The notes under the pieces: model-generated
The model's database searches: none
Told to the model about the DNA's origin: nothing
What the model saw: the letters and a program-made list of their open reading frames with translations, nothing else
Shown: piece by piece, positions 1-6,882 of the stretch
Position numbering within the stretch: the stretch's first letter is position 1
Layout: every line of letters starts with the position of its first letter
Position numbers and translations under genes: made by a program
NCBI GenBank assembly: GCA_018646565.1
Contig: JABGUO010000228.1
Span: 1 to 7,040 of the forward strand
Source: Opitutia bacterium
GTDB taxonomy: Bacteria; Verrucomicrobiota; Verrucomicrobiia; Opitutales; Seribacteraceae
DNA: 7,040 nucleotides
Direction: 5' to 3'

Positions 1-1698
1 ACGGCGGTATTTCAGGACATTGAATTTGGTAGCCGTTTTCCTGAGTTTTCTCAAACTCATCCCAGAAAAGCAAAAGCGAATGAGATTTGGCGTGGAGTTG
101 CTGAAAATCGGAATAAAATAAGAAATAAAACCCCCACTTGGGAAGAAGATTGGGGGGGATACAAGGAAATACATTGGAAACCGATCGAAGTGGTTGGATT
201 ACGGCTGAACTTTTGGTCTGGATATGTTGGTTTGGATGAAGTTGAGATTTTTGGCTTACCCTCCGAGAATTTTAATCTGGCCCGGGCAACCAACGGAACT
301 AAAGTAAGAACTGACTTGGCATTTGCCCAACAGCGTGATCGTTTTCCAGTTTTTAGGGTGATTGACGGTAAGTATGGAACCCAGCGCTGGCAGGCCAGTT
401 ACAATAAGCAGAAAAAACAGAATCCTTGGCTGGAGTTTACTTTCGAAAAGCCGGTAAAGGTGGGGCGTTTACGAATGAGTTCAAATCGGGAATATTACTA
501 TGAAACTGATTACCTCGAGCAGAAAAATAAATTTAATTTCGACCAATTTCTCGTGAATGTAAAATTGGTCGATGGAACCTGGAAAGAGATTGCATCTATT
601 CAAGAAATTAGGGATTTCAACAAACGTGAAAAATCGGTTGGAAATGCAGTTGGTGAGATTAATCATCTTGCCTACAAGCTTTCTGAAGAAGGTCCCCGCC
701 CCAGTTTTGTGGGTAGTTTTATCGAGCCTAAAATAACCCGTGTTCTACACCGGGGAAGCCCTGAGAATCCAAGGGATATCGTCCCACCGGCTGCACCCAA
801 AATCCTCTCCGGTGAATTGGAAGTTGATAATGAAGACAGCGGACGGGCAAGGCGTGCGGAATTTGCGGAGTGGATGGTGAATGAAAATAATCCACTCACT
901 GCCCGGGTTATGGCAAACCGTATTTGGCAGCATGTATTTGGTGCGGGCTTAGTTGTGACAGGTGGAGATTTTGGTCGTGCGGGAGCTCCTCCGAGTCATC
1001 CGGAACTACTTGACTGGATAGCCGCTGAATTTTCCAATCCATCTCGTCCTGAGGCTACATCATGGTCGATGAAGGAATTGATTCGGTTATTTGTTACTTC
1101 CGATGCATTTAAAAGATCGAATCAACCCTCCGATGTCGGATTGGAAAAAGATGCGACCGGTTCTTTACTTTGGCGCTTTCCACCAAGAAGGGTGGAGGCC
1201 GAGGTGATCCGGGACGGTATCCTTCTGGCTTCTGGTAAGTTAAACCGGGAAATGGGAGGCAGAAGTTATCGTATACATAATGTTAAAAAGACCTATGCCC
1301 AGTGGGAAGTGGTCAACAATTTTGGACCGGAAACTTGGCGTAGAATGATTTACCAGGAAAGAATGCGCCGGGTGGACGATCAAATATTTACTGCTTTTGA
1401 TTTTCCGGACTGTGGCCAAGTGCGGTCTAAAAGACCGGTCTCCACAACTCCCTTACAGGCCCTTAATTTAATGAATAGTGACTTTGTGGTCGATCAGGCA
1501 ATCCATCTCGCCAAGCGGGCTCAAAATGAGTCAAAAGGAAATCTTAAAACCTCGGTCATTCGTGCGTTCGAGCTAATTTTTTCACGCAAGCCGAGGACAG
1601 AGGAATTAAATGCTTCTTTGGAGATTGCGAAGGATCGCGGGCTTGAGATTGTTTGCCGGGCCCTAATGAACTCTAATGAATTTGCCTTTCTACCTTGA
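1..1698 (+). CDS. DUF1553 (PSD1) protein with discoidin-like modules, 5' end missing
   Basis: The reading frame is open from base 1 with no stop, so this is the C-terminal 565 residues of a larger protein; the GTG at 190 is internal. Residue numbers count from base 1. Residues 1-86 end in a strand reading LDEVEIFG, typical of the end of an F5/8 type C (discoidin) fold. A second such unit spans about 92-200: it starts NLARA, contains VIDGKYGT and PWLEFTF, and ends near DGTWKEIA (191-198). The DUF1553 core starts around RGSPENP (251). It shows NPLTARVMANRIW (297 on), GDFG, a PSHPELLDW motif, the RRVEAEVIRDG segment and STTPLQALNLMN (481 on). Known family members usually also carry a DUF1549 (PSCyt2) domain and often a cytochrome c-like domain N-terminally; these would lie left of the window. 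The function is not established. The discoidin units suggest glycan or surface binding (inference). The gene is coupled to the DUF1501 gene downstream. Confidence 0.92.
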   Translation, partial: TAVFQDIEFGSRFPEFSQTHPRKAKANEIWRGVAENRNKIRNKTPTWEEDWGGYKEIHWKPIEVVGLRLNFWSGYVGLDEVEIFGLPSENFNLARATNGTKVRTDLAFAQQRDRFPVFRVIDGKYGTQRWQASYNKQKKQNPWLEFTFEKPVKVGRLRMSSNREYYYETDYLEQKNKFNFDQFLVNVKLVDGTWKEIASIQEIRDFNKREKSVGNAVGEINHLAYKLSEEGPRPSFVGSFIEPKITRVLHRGSPENPRDIVPPAAPKILSGELEVDNEDSGRARRAEFAEWMVNENNPLTARVMANRIWQHVFGAGLVVTGGDFGRAGAPPSHPELLDWIAAEFSNPSRPEATSWSMKELIRLFVTSDAFKRSNQPSDVGLEKDATGSLLWRFPPRRVEAEVIRDGILLASGKLNREMGGRSYRIHNVKKTYAQWEVVNNFGPETWRRMIYQERMRRVDDQIFTAFDFPDCGQVRSKRPVSTTPLQALNLMNSDFVVDQAIHLAKRAQNESKGNLKTSVIRAFELIFSRKPRTEELNASLEIAKDRGLEIVCRALMNSNEFAFLP

Positions 1699-1701
1699 GG
1701 G
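1697..1701 (+). promoter_or_regulatory. Shine-Dalgarno of the DUF1501 gene, overlapping the upstream stop
   Basis: GAGGG lies 9 bases before the ATG at 1711 and overlaps the TGA stop (1696-1698) of the DUF1553 gene. This fixes the start of the DUF1501 gene and implies translational coupling of the two genes. Confidence 0.75.
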
Positions 1702-1710
1702 TTTTGAAAA

Positions 1711-3219
1711 ATGAATAATCACGAAGAAAAAATTTCCTCGATCGGACGGTCTCTATTAAACCGGCGTGGCTTTATGAAGAACGCCGGATTTTCAACCGGT
1801 GCTTTGGGGCTCGCTCAGTTGCTCAGTAAGGACGGTTTATTTGGTTCCGATGACCCCACTAGCTTTACCGGGAAATCACCCATTCGTCCAAATTTGGATC
1901 CCGACAATCCATACACCCCGCGTGAAGCTCATTTTGAAACCGAAGCTAAACAGGTCTTAATCATATTTTGTCCAGGGGCAGTCAGCCATGTGGATACCTT
2001 CGACTATAAGCCTGACCTTACCAAGTATCATGGACAAAAACCTCCCGGTATGCCGGCGGTTACTTTCGAAGGACCTTCAGGTAATATTGCCAAACCTTTT
2101 TGGGACTTTAAACCACGGGGAAAGTCGGGGAAAATGGTTTCTGAGCTTGTACCGCATTTGGGTGCCCTGGCTGATGATTTTTGCTTCGTTCACTCTCTTC
2201 ATACTCAGACAAGTGCCCATCCACAGGGGGAAAACTTTCTTAATACTGGATTTACAATGGAAGGGTTTCCGTCTTTTGGTTCATGGGCAACTTATGCTCT
2301 TGGTTCAGAGAATGAGGAACTTCCGGCTTTTGTGGCCATCAACGACCCACGCGGTCCCGCCCGATCGGGAAAAAATAATTTTGGCAATGGATTTTTACCA
2401 GCCGCTTTTCAGGGAACTGATTTTAATGCTAAGAATCCCCCCGCTAACCTATCTCGCCCCGCATCCTACACCAGCGCGGATGACCGCTCCACCGTCAGCC
2501 TGCTTCAACGATTGAACGGTTTTCACTTAGAGAAATACCCAGGAGATGCTGATCTAGCCGCCCGAATCGCCAGTTATGAATTGGCTGGGAAAATGCAGAC
2601 CTCCATACCCGATGTGATGGATATTTCAAAAGAACCGGCATCGATTAAAAAGGAGTATGGATTGGAAAGCGGGACCGATCTAAAAAAAGAATATGCCAAG
2701 AATTGTATATTAGCCCGTCGCTTGCTTGAAAAAGGAGTGCGCGTGGTTCAGTTGTTTAATGGAAGTGACCCTTCCGGGGGGAATGGAATAACTAACTGGG
2801 ACTCTCATAGCAACATTGATAAGACCCATGCGATGCAGGCGGAGATTATGGATCAGCCCACCGCAGCCCTTATTAGCGATATGAAGCGCCGGGGACTTTT
2901 AAAAAATACTTTGGTAGTCTGGTGCACCGAGTTTGGACGGATGCCTTTCCTTCAGGGGAATGGAACGGGCCGGGATCACAATCCGGATGCATTTACCTGT
3001 TTCTTTGCCGGTGCGGGAGTTAAGAAAGGATACAGCTATGGAGAGAGTGATAATTTTGGGTTCAAGAGCGTAAAGGGGAAGTCGAGCGTGTACGACTTTA
3101 ACGCAACGATTCTTCATTTGATGGGACTGGATCATGAGCGTCTTTCTTATTATCATAACGGACTTGAAAGAAGACTGACCAATGTCCACGGACATGTAAT
3201 CAAACAGGTGCTTGCTTGA
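1711..3219 (+). CDS. DUF1501 family protein with twin-arginine signal
   Basis: This 502-residue protein is full length for the family. The N-terminus has a twin-arginine motif, NRRGFMK (residues 17-23), followed by a mildly hydrophobic stretch (about 24-38). Tat export is therefore likely, though no clear signal peptidase site is visible. DUF1501 is related to the alkaline phosphatase/sulfatase superfamily fold. Conserved family motifs are present: SHVDTFDYKP (92-101), HTQTSAHPQGENF (164 on), a D-S-H motif in NWDSHSN (D364, H366), TEFGRMP (406-412) and RDHNP (421-425). The Asp and His residues in these motifs are candidate metal ligands (inference from the fold). No characterised reaction can be assigned. 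The gene follows the DUF1553 gene by 12 bases with a good ribosome binding site. This pairing recurs across Planctomycetota and Verrucomicrobiota, so the two products probably act together. The family call is very secure; the role is unknown. Confidence 0.95.
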   Translation: MNNHEEKISSIGRSLLNRRGFMKNAGFSTGALGLAQLLSKDGLFGSDDPTSFTGKSPIRPNLDPDNPYTPREAHFETEAKQVLIIFCPGAVSHVDTFDYKPDLTKYHGQKPPGMPAVTFEGPSGNIAKPFWDFKPRGKSGKMVSELVPHLGALADDFCFVHSLHTQTSAHPQGENFLNTGFTMEGFPSFGSWATYALGSENEELPAFVAINDPRGPARSGKNNFGNGFLPAAFQGTDFNAKNPPANLSRPASYTSADDRSTVSLLQRLNGFHLEKYPGDADLAARIASYELAGKMQTSIPDVMDISKEPASIKKEYGLESGTDLKKEYAKNCILARRLLEKGVRVVQLFNGSDPSGGNGITNWDSHSNIDKTHAMQAEIMDQPTAALISDMKRRGLLKNTLVVWCTEFGRMPFLQGNGTGRDHNPDAFTCFFAGAGVKKGYSYGESDNFGFKSVKGKSSVYDFNATILHLMGLDHERLSYYHNGLERRLTNVHGHVIKQVLA

Positions 3220-3253
3220 TCCTTTATAGTTCGGTTATTTTAACGGCTTGCCT

Positions 3254-5977
3254 ATGAAAAATCTTCCTTTCTTTTCCCGGCCGAGATTAATCCTCTTTGT
3301 TTTTTTTTGCTCTTTTGTTACTGCGGGGGTGAGTGCTGTTCCATTTGCAGAAAAACCACCTGAAAATGAATCTGTACAAAAACTTTTTGCAAGGACGCTT
3401 CATTTAGAGCCTGAGGTGCAAGGGAAGCCACTGCCCACGAATGACTGGTGGACAACGCTTTTGGCCAATGATGGTTTTCCTGGTCGCCTGTATGCGTATC
3501 CTTTTACGGTGAGTGCGAATGCACAGGGCGTACAAATTTGGTATCCATTGGAATGGAATCAAAACGGTACAGAAATGGATGCGGGTGAGCCCTTGTTGAT
3601 TGAACCTATTGATCCGACTCCTGATTCTGATCCCGTTGAACAAACCCTTTTTGATTTTGAAAAGGATTGGGCATCAATTGGGTGGACATTGGAGGGAACC
3701 GCGTTTGGAGATGCACCTATGACCCATGGTCAACATGGAAGCAGGGGAATTGTCGGTAAGCGATATGCCGCCAGTTTTTACGGACACGACGGTGGTCTTG
3801 GTAAGGCGACTTCTCCGGAGTTTGTGATCGAAAAAGACTACCTTCATTTCAAAGTGGGGGGAGGAAGTGAAAAAGAAATTCTCGGAGTCCATCTATTAAT
3901 TGATGGCCAGTCTGTTTATCAGGAGGCCGGTAAGAAAAGCAATGATCTGGAATGGCGAACCTGGGACCTCAGGAAATATCGTGGGAAAAAGGCAAAGGTT
4001 CAATTGGTGGATAAATCGAAGGGGGGCTGGGGATTTATCTCAGCGGATCATTTCGTTTTTTCCAAACTCTCCACCATACCGAAGTCCGGACCTTTTTCTC
4101 ATGCCTCCACCCTGAACTGGGGGGACTGGCATGTTTCAATGAGGCTTCATCTAAGCAAGAGCAAAAAAGCCGATGTCACCTTTGGCCGGGGAATGCCTTA
4201 TGTCTGGATTGAGCCCAAGGGAATTGATCTGAAGATTCCTGGAAAGTTAGAGGCGAACGGGGTTTTGGTTCAGGATGGTCGTATTTTTGGCATCTTTGCT
4301 CCCGGTGGTTCGTTGAAAGCAATGGATGGACATATTCGATTTAGTGGGCCATTGCTTTCTATTGCTGCACTGAATGATGATCCGAATCAGGCAAAACTTT
4401 TTGCCCGTCATGCGGGTGCAATACCCCGGGATACTCAATTTGATTGGAAGTATGAAAATGAGAAGGGCAGGGTAAACACCATTTGGAAGGTGAAAACCGA
4501 GGGTGGGGGAGACACTTTGCATGGTTGGATTCCCCATCATTACCGGACTACGCAACACGACCTTAGTCTTACCGGTATGGAATATAAAACCAGGCGAGGT
4601 AAGATGGTGGTGGCTAAAGGAAGAGAATTTCAAATTGCTTGGCCCTTTACCGGAATTATTCCCCTTTTTCCTTTGCCCAAAGATGATGCTTTTAAGAAAG
4701 AGAAATTGGCTGATTTCATCAACCGCTGGGGAGATGAACTACTTAAAAAGCCTGAAGAAAACCGGCAGGGCGGAGATACTTACTGGGGAGGTAAGTCCAT
4801 GCTCAAAACCTGTCAGGCCTTTAATATGGCTTGGCAACTACAGCTTCCTATTGCCAATGATTTGTATAAGGAAGCGAAGCGGGTGGTGGAGGACTGGTTA
4901 ACATACAAGCCGGGAGAAAAAGCATTCTACTATGCAAAGTATCCACTCCCCTGGTCTGGGTTGGTTGGGTTTAATTCATCCTACGGATCTGAGCAGTTTA
5001 CTGATAATCATTTTCACTATGGTTACCTTGCCATGAGTGCGGCTCTGATTGGTATGCATGACCCGGCATGGCTAAAGAAATATGGCCCGAGTGTAACGGA
5101 AGTGGTGAAACAATATGCAGAATGGGAAAGAGAATCTCCCCGTTTTCCACGACTACGTACCTTTGAATGCTGGGCTGGTCATAGCTACGCAGGGGGAATG
5201 TCGAGTGGACACGATGGGAATAATCAGGAATCATCTTCCGAAGCAGTTGGTTCCTGGGCCGGTATGTTCTTTCTCGGAGCCGCTCTGGGTAATCAGGAAA
5301 TGATGGCCACCGGGGCGATGGGATATTCCATTGAAACCGAAGCGGTTCATGAATACTGGAACAACGCATACGGTTGGAAAAACTCCGAACAATCGAATTG
5401 GTCGCCGAATTATAAACCCACGATCTGCTCAGTAATGCGTGATCGGGATATGGGAGCATGGACCTGGTTTAGCGGTGAACCGATTCATATTTATGGTATC
5501 CAATGGCTTCCCGCTTGGACTCATATGAACTATTTTGGAGCTCATGCGGAACACTCTGTTTTTCAGCTCAATCAAATGCTTGAAAAGCAGGGAAAGGATC
5601 AGGGTAAAATGACCTGGGAAAAAATTGACGGGGATTGGGGACAGGTCACAGCTGCCTATGCCGCTTTTTGTCAACCCGATGAAATTTGTAAGGTCTTAGA
5701 TGAAGCCATTGAAAAGAAATGGGGGATTTCCACTCCTAAGCATGCAGGTATTCCTTATTATTTAGCCCATGCCAGCCGGGCATATGGCTTGATTGATAAA
5801 GAAGCTTATACCGACCTGCCCACTTCGGTGGTTTTCAAGAAAGCGGACGGCAAGCGAACTGCATTGGTATACAATTTATCGAATACTCCCCGATCAGTAA
5901 GGGTTTATGTTCGGGGTAAAGAAGTGCTGAAAGGAAACTTGCCCGCCAAGATGCTAATGGCCGTCCCGATTCATTAA
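3254..5977 (+). CDS. Secreted GH81 endo-beta-1,3-glucanase with inserted GH32-type module
   Basis: This 907-residue exported glucanase is predicted to hydrolyse internal beta-1,3 bonds of laminarin- or callose-like glucans. I chose the ATG at 3254 over the TTG at 3248 because it gives a normal Sec signal peptide (residues 1-28, cleavage after VSA); no strong Shine-Dalgarno precedes either. The GH81 N-terminal domain begins near PLPTNDWW (59-66), is interrupted by a module at about 120-271, and resumes at LNWGDWHVSMRL (W289). The catalytic domain contains TDNHFHYGY, whose D584 matches the family's proposed general acid. It also contains HDGNNQESSSEAV, whose E659 and E663 match the conserved Glu pair used for catalysis. 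A short beta-rich C-terminal segment (about 860-907) ends the protein. Without signal peptide and insert the length is about 730 residues, normal for GH81. The gene starts 34 bases after the DUF1501 gene with no terminator visible between, so co-transcription is plausible. Its substrate need not be that of the sulfatase further on. Confidence 0.93.
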   Translation: MKNLPFFSRPRLILFVFFCSFVTAGVSAVPFAEKPPENESVQKLFARTLHLEPEVQGKPLPTNDWWTTLLANDGFPGRLYAYPFTVSANAQGVQIWYPLEWNQNGTEMDAGEPLLIEPIDPTPDSDPVEQTLFDFEKDWASIGWTLEGTAFGDAPMTHGQHGSRGIVGKRYAASFYGHDGGLGKATSPEFVIEKDYLHFKVGGGSEKEILGVHLLIDGQSVYQEAGKKSNDLEWRTWDLRKYRGKKAKVQLVDKSKGGWGFISADHFVFSKLSTIPKSGPFSHASTLNWGDWHVSMRLHLSKSKKADVTFGRGMPYVWIEPKGIDLKIPGKLEANGVLVQDGRIFGIFAPGGSLKAMDGHIRFSGPLLSIAALNDDPNQAKLFARHAGAIPRDTQFDWKYENEKGRVNTIWKVKTEGGGDTLHGWIPHHYRTTQHDLSLTGMEYKTRRGKMVVAKGREFQIAWPFTGIIPLFPLPKDDAFKKEKLADFINRWGDELLKKPEENRQGGDTYWGGKSMLKTCQAFNMAWQLQLPIANDLYKEAKRVVEDWLTYKPGEKAFYYAKYPLPWSGLVGFNSSYGSEQFTDNHFHYGYLAMSAALIGMHDPAWLKKYGPSVTEVVKQYAEWERESPRFPRLRTFECWAGHSYAGGMSSGHDGNNQESSSEAVGSWAGMFFLGAALGNQEMMATGAMGYSIETEAVHEYWNNAYGWKNSEQSNWSPNYKPTICSVMRDRDMGAWTWFSGEPIHIYGIQWLPAWTHMNYFGAHAEHSVFQLNQMLEKQGKDQGKMTWEKIDGDWGQVTAAYAAFCQPDEICKVLDEAIEKKWGISTPKHAGIPYYLAHASRAYGLIDKEAYTDLPTSVVFKKADGKRTALVYNLSNTPRSVRVYVRGKEVLKGNLPAKMLMAVPIH
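3611..4066 (+). other. GH32-associated beta-sandwich-like module inserted in the GH81 N-terminal domain
   Basis: Residues about 120-271 of the GH81 protein do not fit the GH81 fold. They resemble a module I know from levanase/inulinase-like GH32 proteins of planctomycetes and Bacteroidota. The recognisable signature runs LFDFE..W (132 on), GTAFGDAP, TSPEFVI, FKVGGGS, LLIDGQ, WDLRKYRGKKA, then GGWGF and ADHFVFS. An acidic/proline linker (DPTPDSDP) marks its left border and a Ser/Pro stretch (STIPKSGP) its right. Carbohydrate binding is a reasonable inference, not shown. The similarity is recalled from family patterns, not computed. Confidence 0.7.
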
Positions 5978-6016
5978 TTGGAAAGCTCTCCAAGATTTCC
6001 CAAAATTCTTCTTGCG

Positions 6017-6029
6017 ACTGAGTCTCAGT
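6017..6029. repeat. Perfect 13-base palindrome upstream of the phosphatase gene
   Basis: ACTGAG-T-CTCAGT reads as a perfect inverted repeat about its central base. It lies 17 bases before the ATG at 6047, within the 69-base gap after the GH81 gene. It could be an operator half-site pair or a small hairpin (5-bp stem, 3-base loop). It has no trailing T-run, so it is not an intrinsic terminator. A repeat of this length can occur by chance. Confidence 0.35.
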
Positions 6030-6046
6030 ATCAATAAGAAGTATTT

Positions 6047-6658
6047 ATGAATTCTTTTATTACATCAATAATTTTCTGTTTAACGCTATTCACTACTTTA
6101 GTGATTGCTAATCCAGGAACTTCTAAAAGTTTTCTGCCCAAAGAAGCTTTGATTAAAAAGATGAAAGAGGGTGGTCTTATTTTATATTTCAGACATGCAT
6201 CCACGGAAAAAGATTATGCTGATCAGGTAAAAGCGGATGTTAATGACGGTTCCACTCAGCGAGTTCTAAGTGAAAAAGGATGGCATGAAGCGGTGCACAT
6301 TGGTAATGCAATTCGCTTTTACAATATTCCGGTCGGAAAGGTGATTAGCAGTGAATATTTTCGGGCTTGGCAGACTGCTTGGCTTGCCTTTGGTCAATAT
6401 GAAAAAAACGAGGACCTTAATTTTTTACCTTTTGCTGAATTTACCAAGGAGCAAATGGAAAAGATGAAAAAACGGGTCGTTCCCTTTCTCTCAACCAAGC
6501 CTGAAAAAGGTAAGAATACGGTAATTGTCGCTCACGATGATCCCTTTGAGGCAGCCACAGGAATATATCCTGACCCACAGGGTATTTGTTATGTTTTGGA
6601 ACCCAAAGGAAAGAGTGCTTTTAAGATTCTTGGTTTTATAAAACCAACTGAATGGTAA
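6047..6658 (+). CDS. Exported histidine phosphatase-superfamily protein
   Basis: This 203-residue protein has a Sec-type signal peptide (about 1-21, cleavage after VIA) and a single clade-1 histidine phosphatase domain. The catalytic motif is YFRHAST, with R49 and the phosphate-accepting H50. STQRVLSEKGWHEA (69-82) is the conserved segment after it. SSEYFRAWQTA supplies the second phosphate-pocket arginine (R106), and VIVAHDDPFEAATG supplies the second histidine (H163). All four core pocket residues are present, so a phosphatase is likely; the substrate cannot be told. Related exported proteins usually read D-C-x-x-Q-R and S-x-Y-C-R at two of these places, whereas here both cysteines are replaced (G68 and F105; from memory of the family). 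AAGAAG at 6036-6041 is a weak, close ribosome binding site for the ATG. The gene stands 69 bases after the GH81 gene and may be read from the same transcript or from its own promoter. Confidence 0.9.
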   Translation: MNSFITSIIFCLTLFTTLVIANPGTSKSFLPKEALIKKMKEGGLILYFRHASTEKDYADQVKADVNDGSTQRVLSEKGWHEAVHIGNAIRFYNIPVGKVISSEYFRAWQTAWLAFGQYEKNEDLNFLPFAEFTKEQMEKMKKRVVPFLSTKPEKGKNTVIVAHDDPFEAATGIYPDPQGICYVLEPKGKSAFKILGFIKPTEW

Positions 6659-6680
6659 AAAATAGATTTTTTTAGATCTA
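6657..6680 (+). terminator. Possible weak AT-only terminator after the phosphatase gene
   Basis: A run of six A (6657-6662, starting in the stop codon), a TAGA loop and a run of seven T (6667-6673) can form an AT-only hairpin. A second option pairs TAGAT at 6663-6667 with ATCTA at 6676-6680. Neither stem contains a GC-rich core, so intrinsic termination is only a guess. The position, directly after the stop codon and before a long gap, is the main support. Confidence 0.25.
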
Positions 6681-6882
6681 CACTCACCTACCACAATTAA
6701 AATCACTTATTTGTAAAAAAAGATAAATTACGGTGAGTCCCAAAATTCATTTCTGAGCAATGTGATATTCTTTTCCTTTTTCAAGTGGCGTAAGAAAAAA
6801 TATTAGACTTTTTTACTCAAAATTAACTTATTATCGGATGAAATCGCTTGCCCTAGAATTGAGTGATTAATGTTCTAGGTGA
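6659..6882. other. AT-rich intergenic region before the sulfatase gene
   Basis: This 224-base gap is the only long non-coding stretch in the window. I see no plausible gene on either strand; the antisense frame reaching into it is a shadow of the phosphatase gene. It probably holds the sulfatase promoter. A -10-like TATTAT lies at 6829-6834, but the best -35-like hexamer upstream (TTAGAC, 6803-6808) is 20 bases away, which is too far for a confident promoter. A 7-base inverted repeat, ACTCACC (6682-6688) with GGTGAGT (6732-6738), spans the left part with a 43-base loop and is within chance expectation. Confidence 0.5.
6852..6879 (+). promoter_or_regulatory. 7-bp inverted repeat overlapping the sulfatase ribosome binding region
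   Basis: CCTAGAA (6852-6858) and TTCTAGG (6873-6879) are perfect inverted copies separated by 14 bases. The right arm ends 3 bases before the ATG at 6883 and contains the only Shine-Dalgarno-like bases (AGG, 6877-6879). On RNA the two arms could pair and hide the ribosome binding site. On DNA they could be a dimeric operator, since arm centres are 21 bases apart, two helical turns. The repeat is seen directly; the function is inference. Confidence 0.4.

Noticed and set aside
190..192. GTG at 190 as the start of the DUF1553 gene
   Set aside because: The frame is open to base 1 and the residues before it belong to the same discoidin-like unit, so the true start is left of the window.
3248..3250. 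TTG at 3248 as the start of the GH81 gene
   Set aside because: The ATG two codons later gives a standard Sec signal peptide, and no ribosome binding site favours the TTG.
3300..3308. Run of nine T in the GH81 signal peptide region, with a run of eight T at 6904-6911 in the sulfatase signal peptide, as phase-variation tracts
   Set aside because: Both are explained by consecutive Phe and neighbouring T-rich codons of hydrophobic signal peptides, and both frames are intact. Slippage is possible but nothing supports switching.
4247..4633. Antisense 128-codon open frame inside the GH81 gene
   Set aside because: It lies wholly within strongly supported GH81 coding sequence and its translation shows no recognisable domain; the same holds for the other antisense and out-of-frame open frames in the window.
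5978..5993. TTGGA/TCCAA stem after the GH81 stop as a terminator
   Set aside because: The stem has only five pairs and no T-run follows, so it does not fit an intrinsic terminator.
6682..6738. ACTCACC/GGTGAGT inverted repeat as a structured RNA or riboswitch
   Set aside because: The loop is 43 bases of AT-rich sequence without a recognisable fold, and about one 7-bp repeat at this spacing is expected by chance in the gap.
6803..6834. TTAGAC and TATTAT as a sigma-70-type promoter of the sulfatase gene
   Set aside because: The 20-base spacer is too long and the region is AT-rich enough for such hexamers to arise by chance; it is mentioned only in the intergenic entry.
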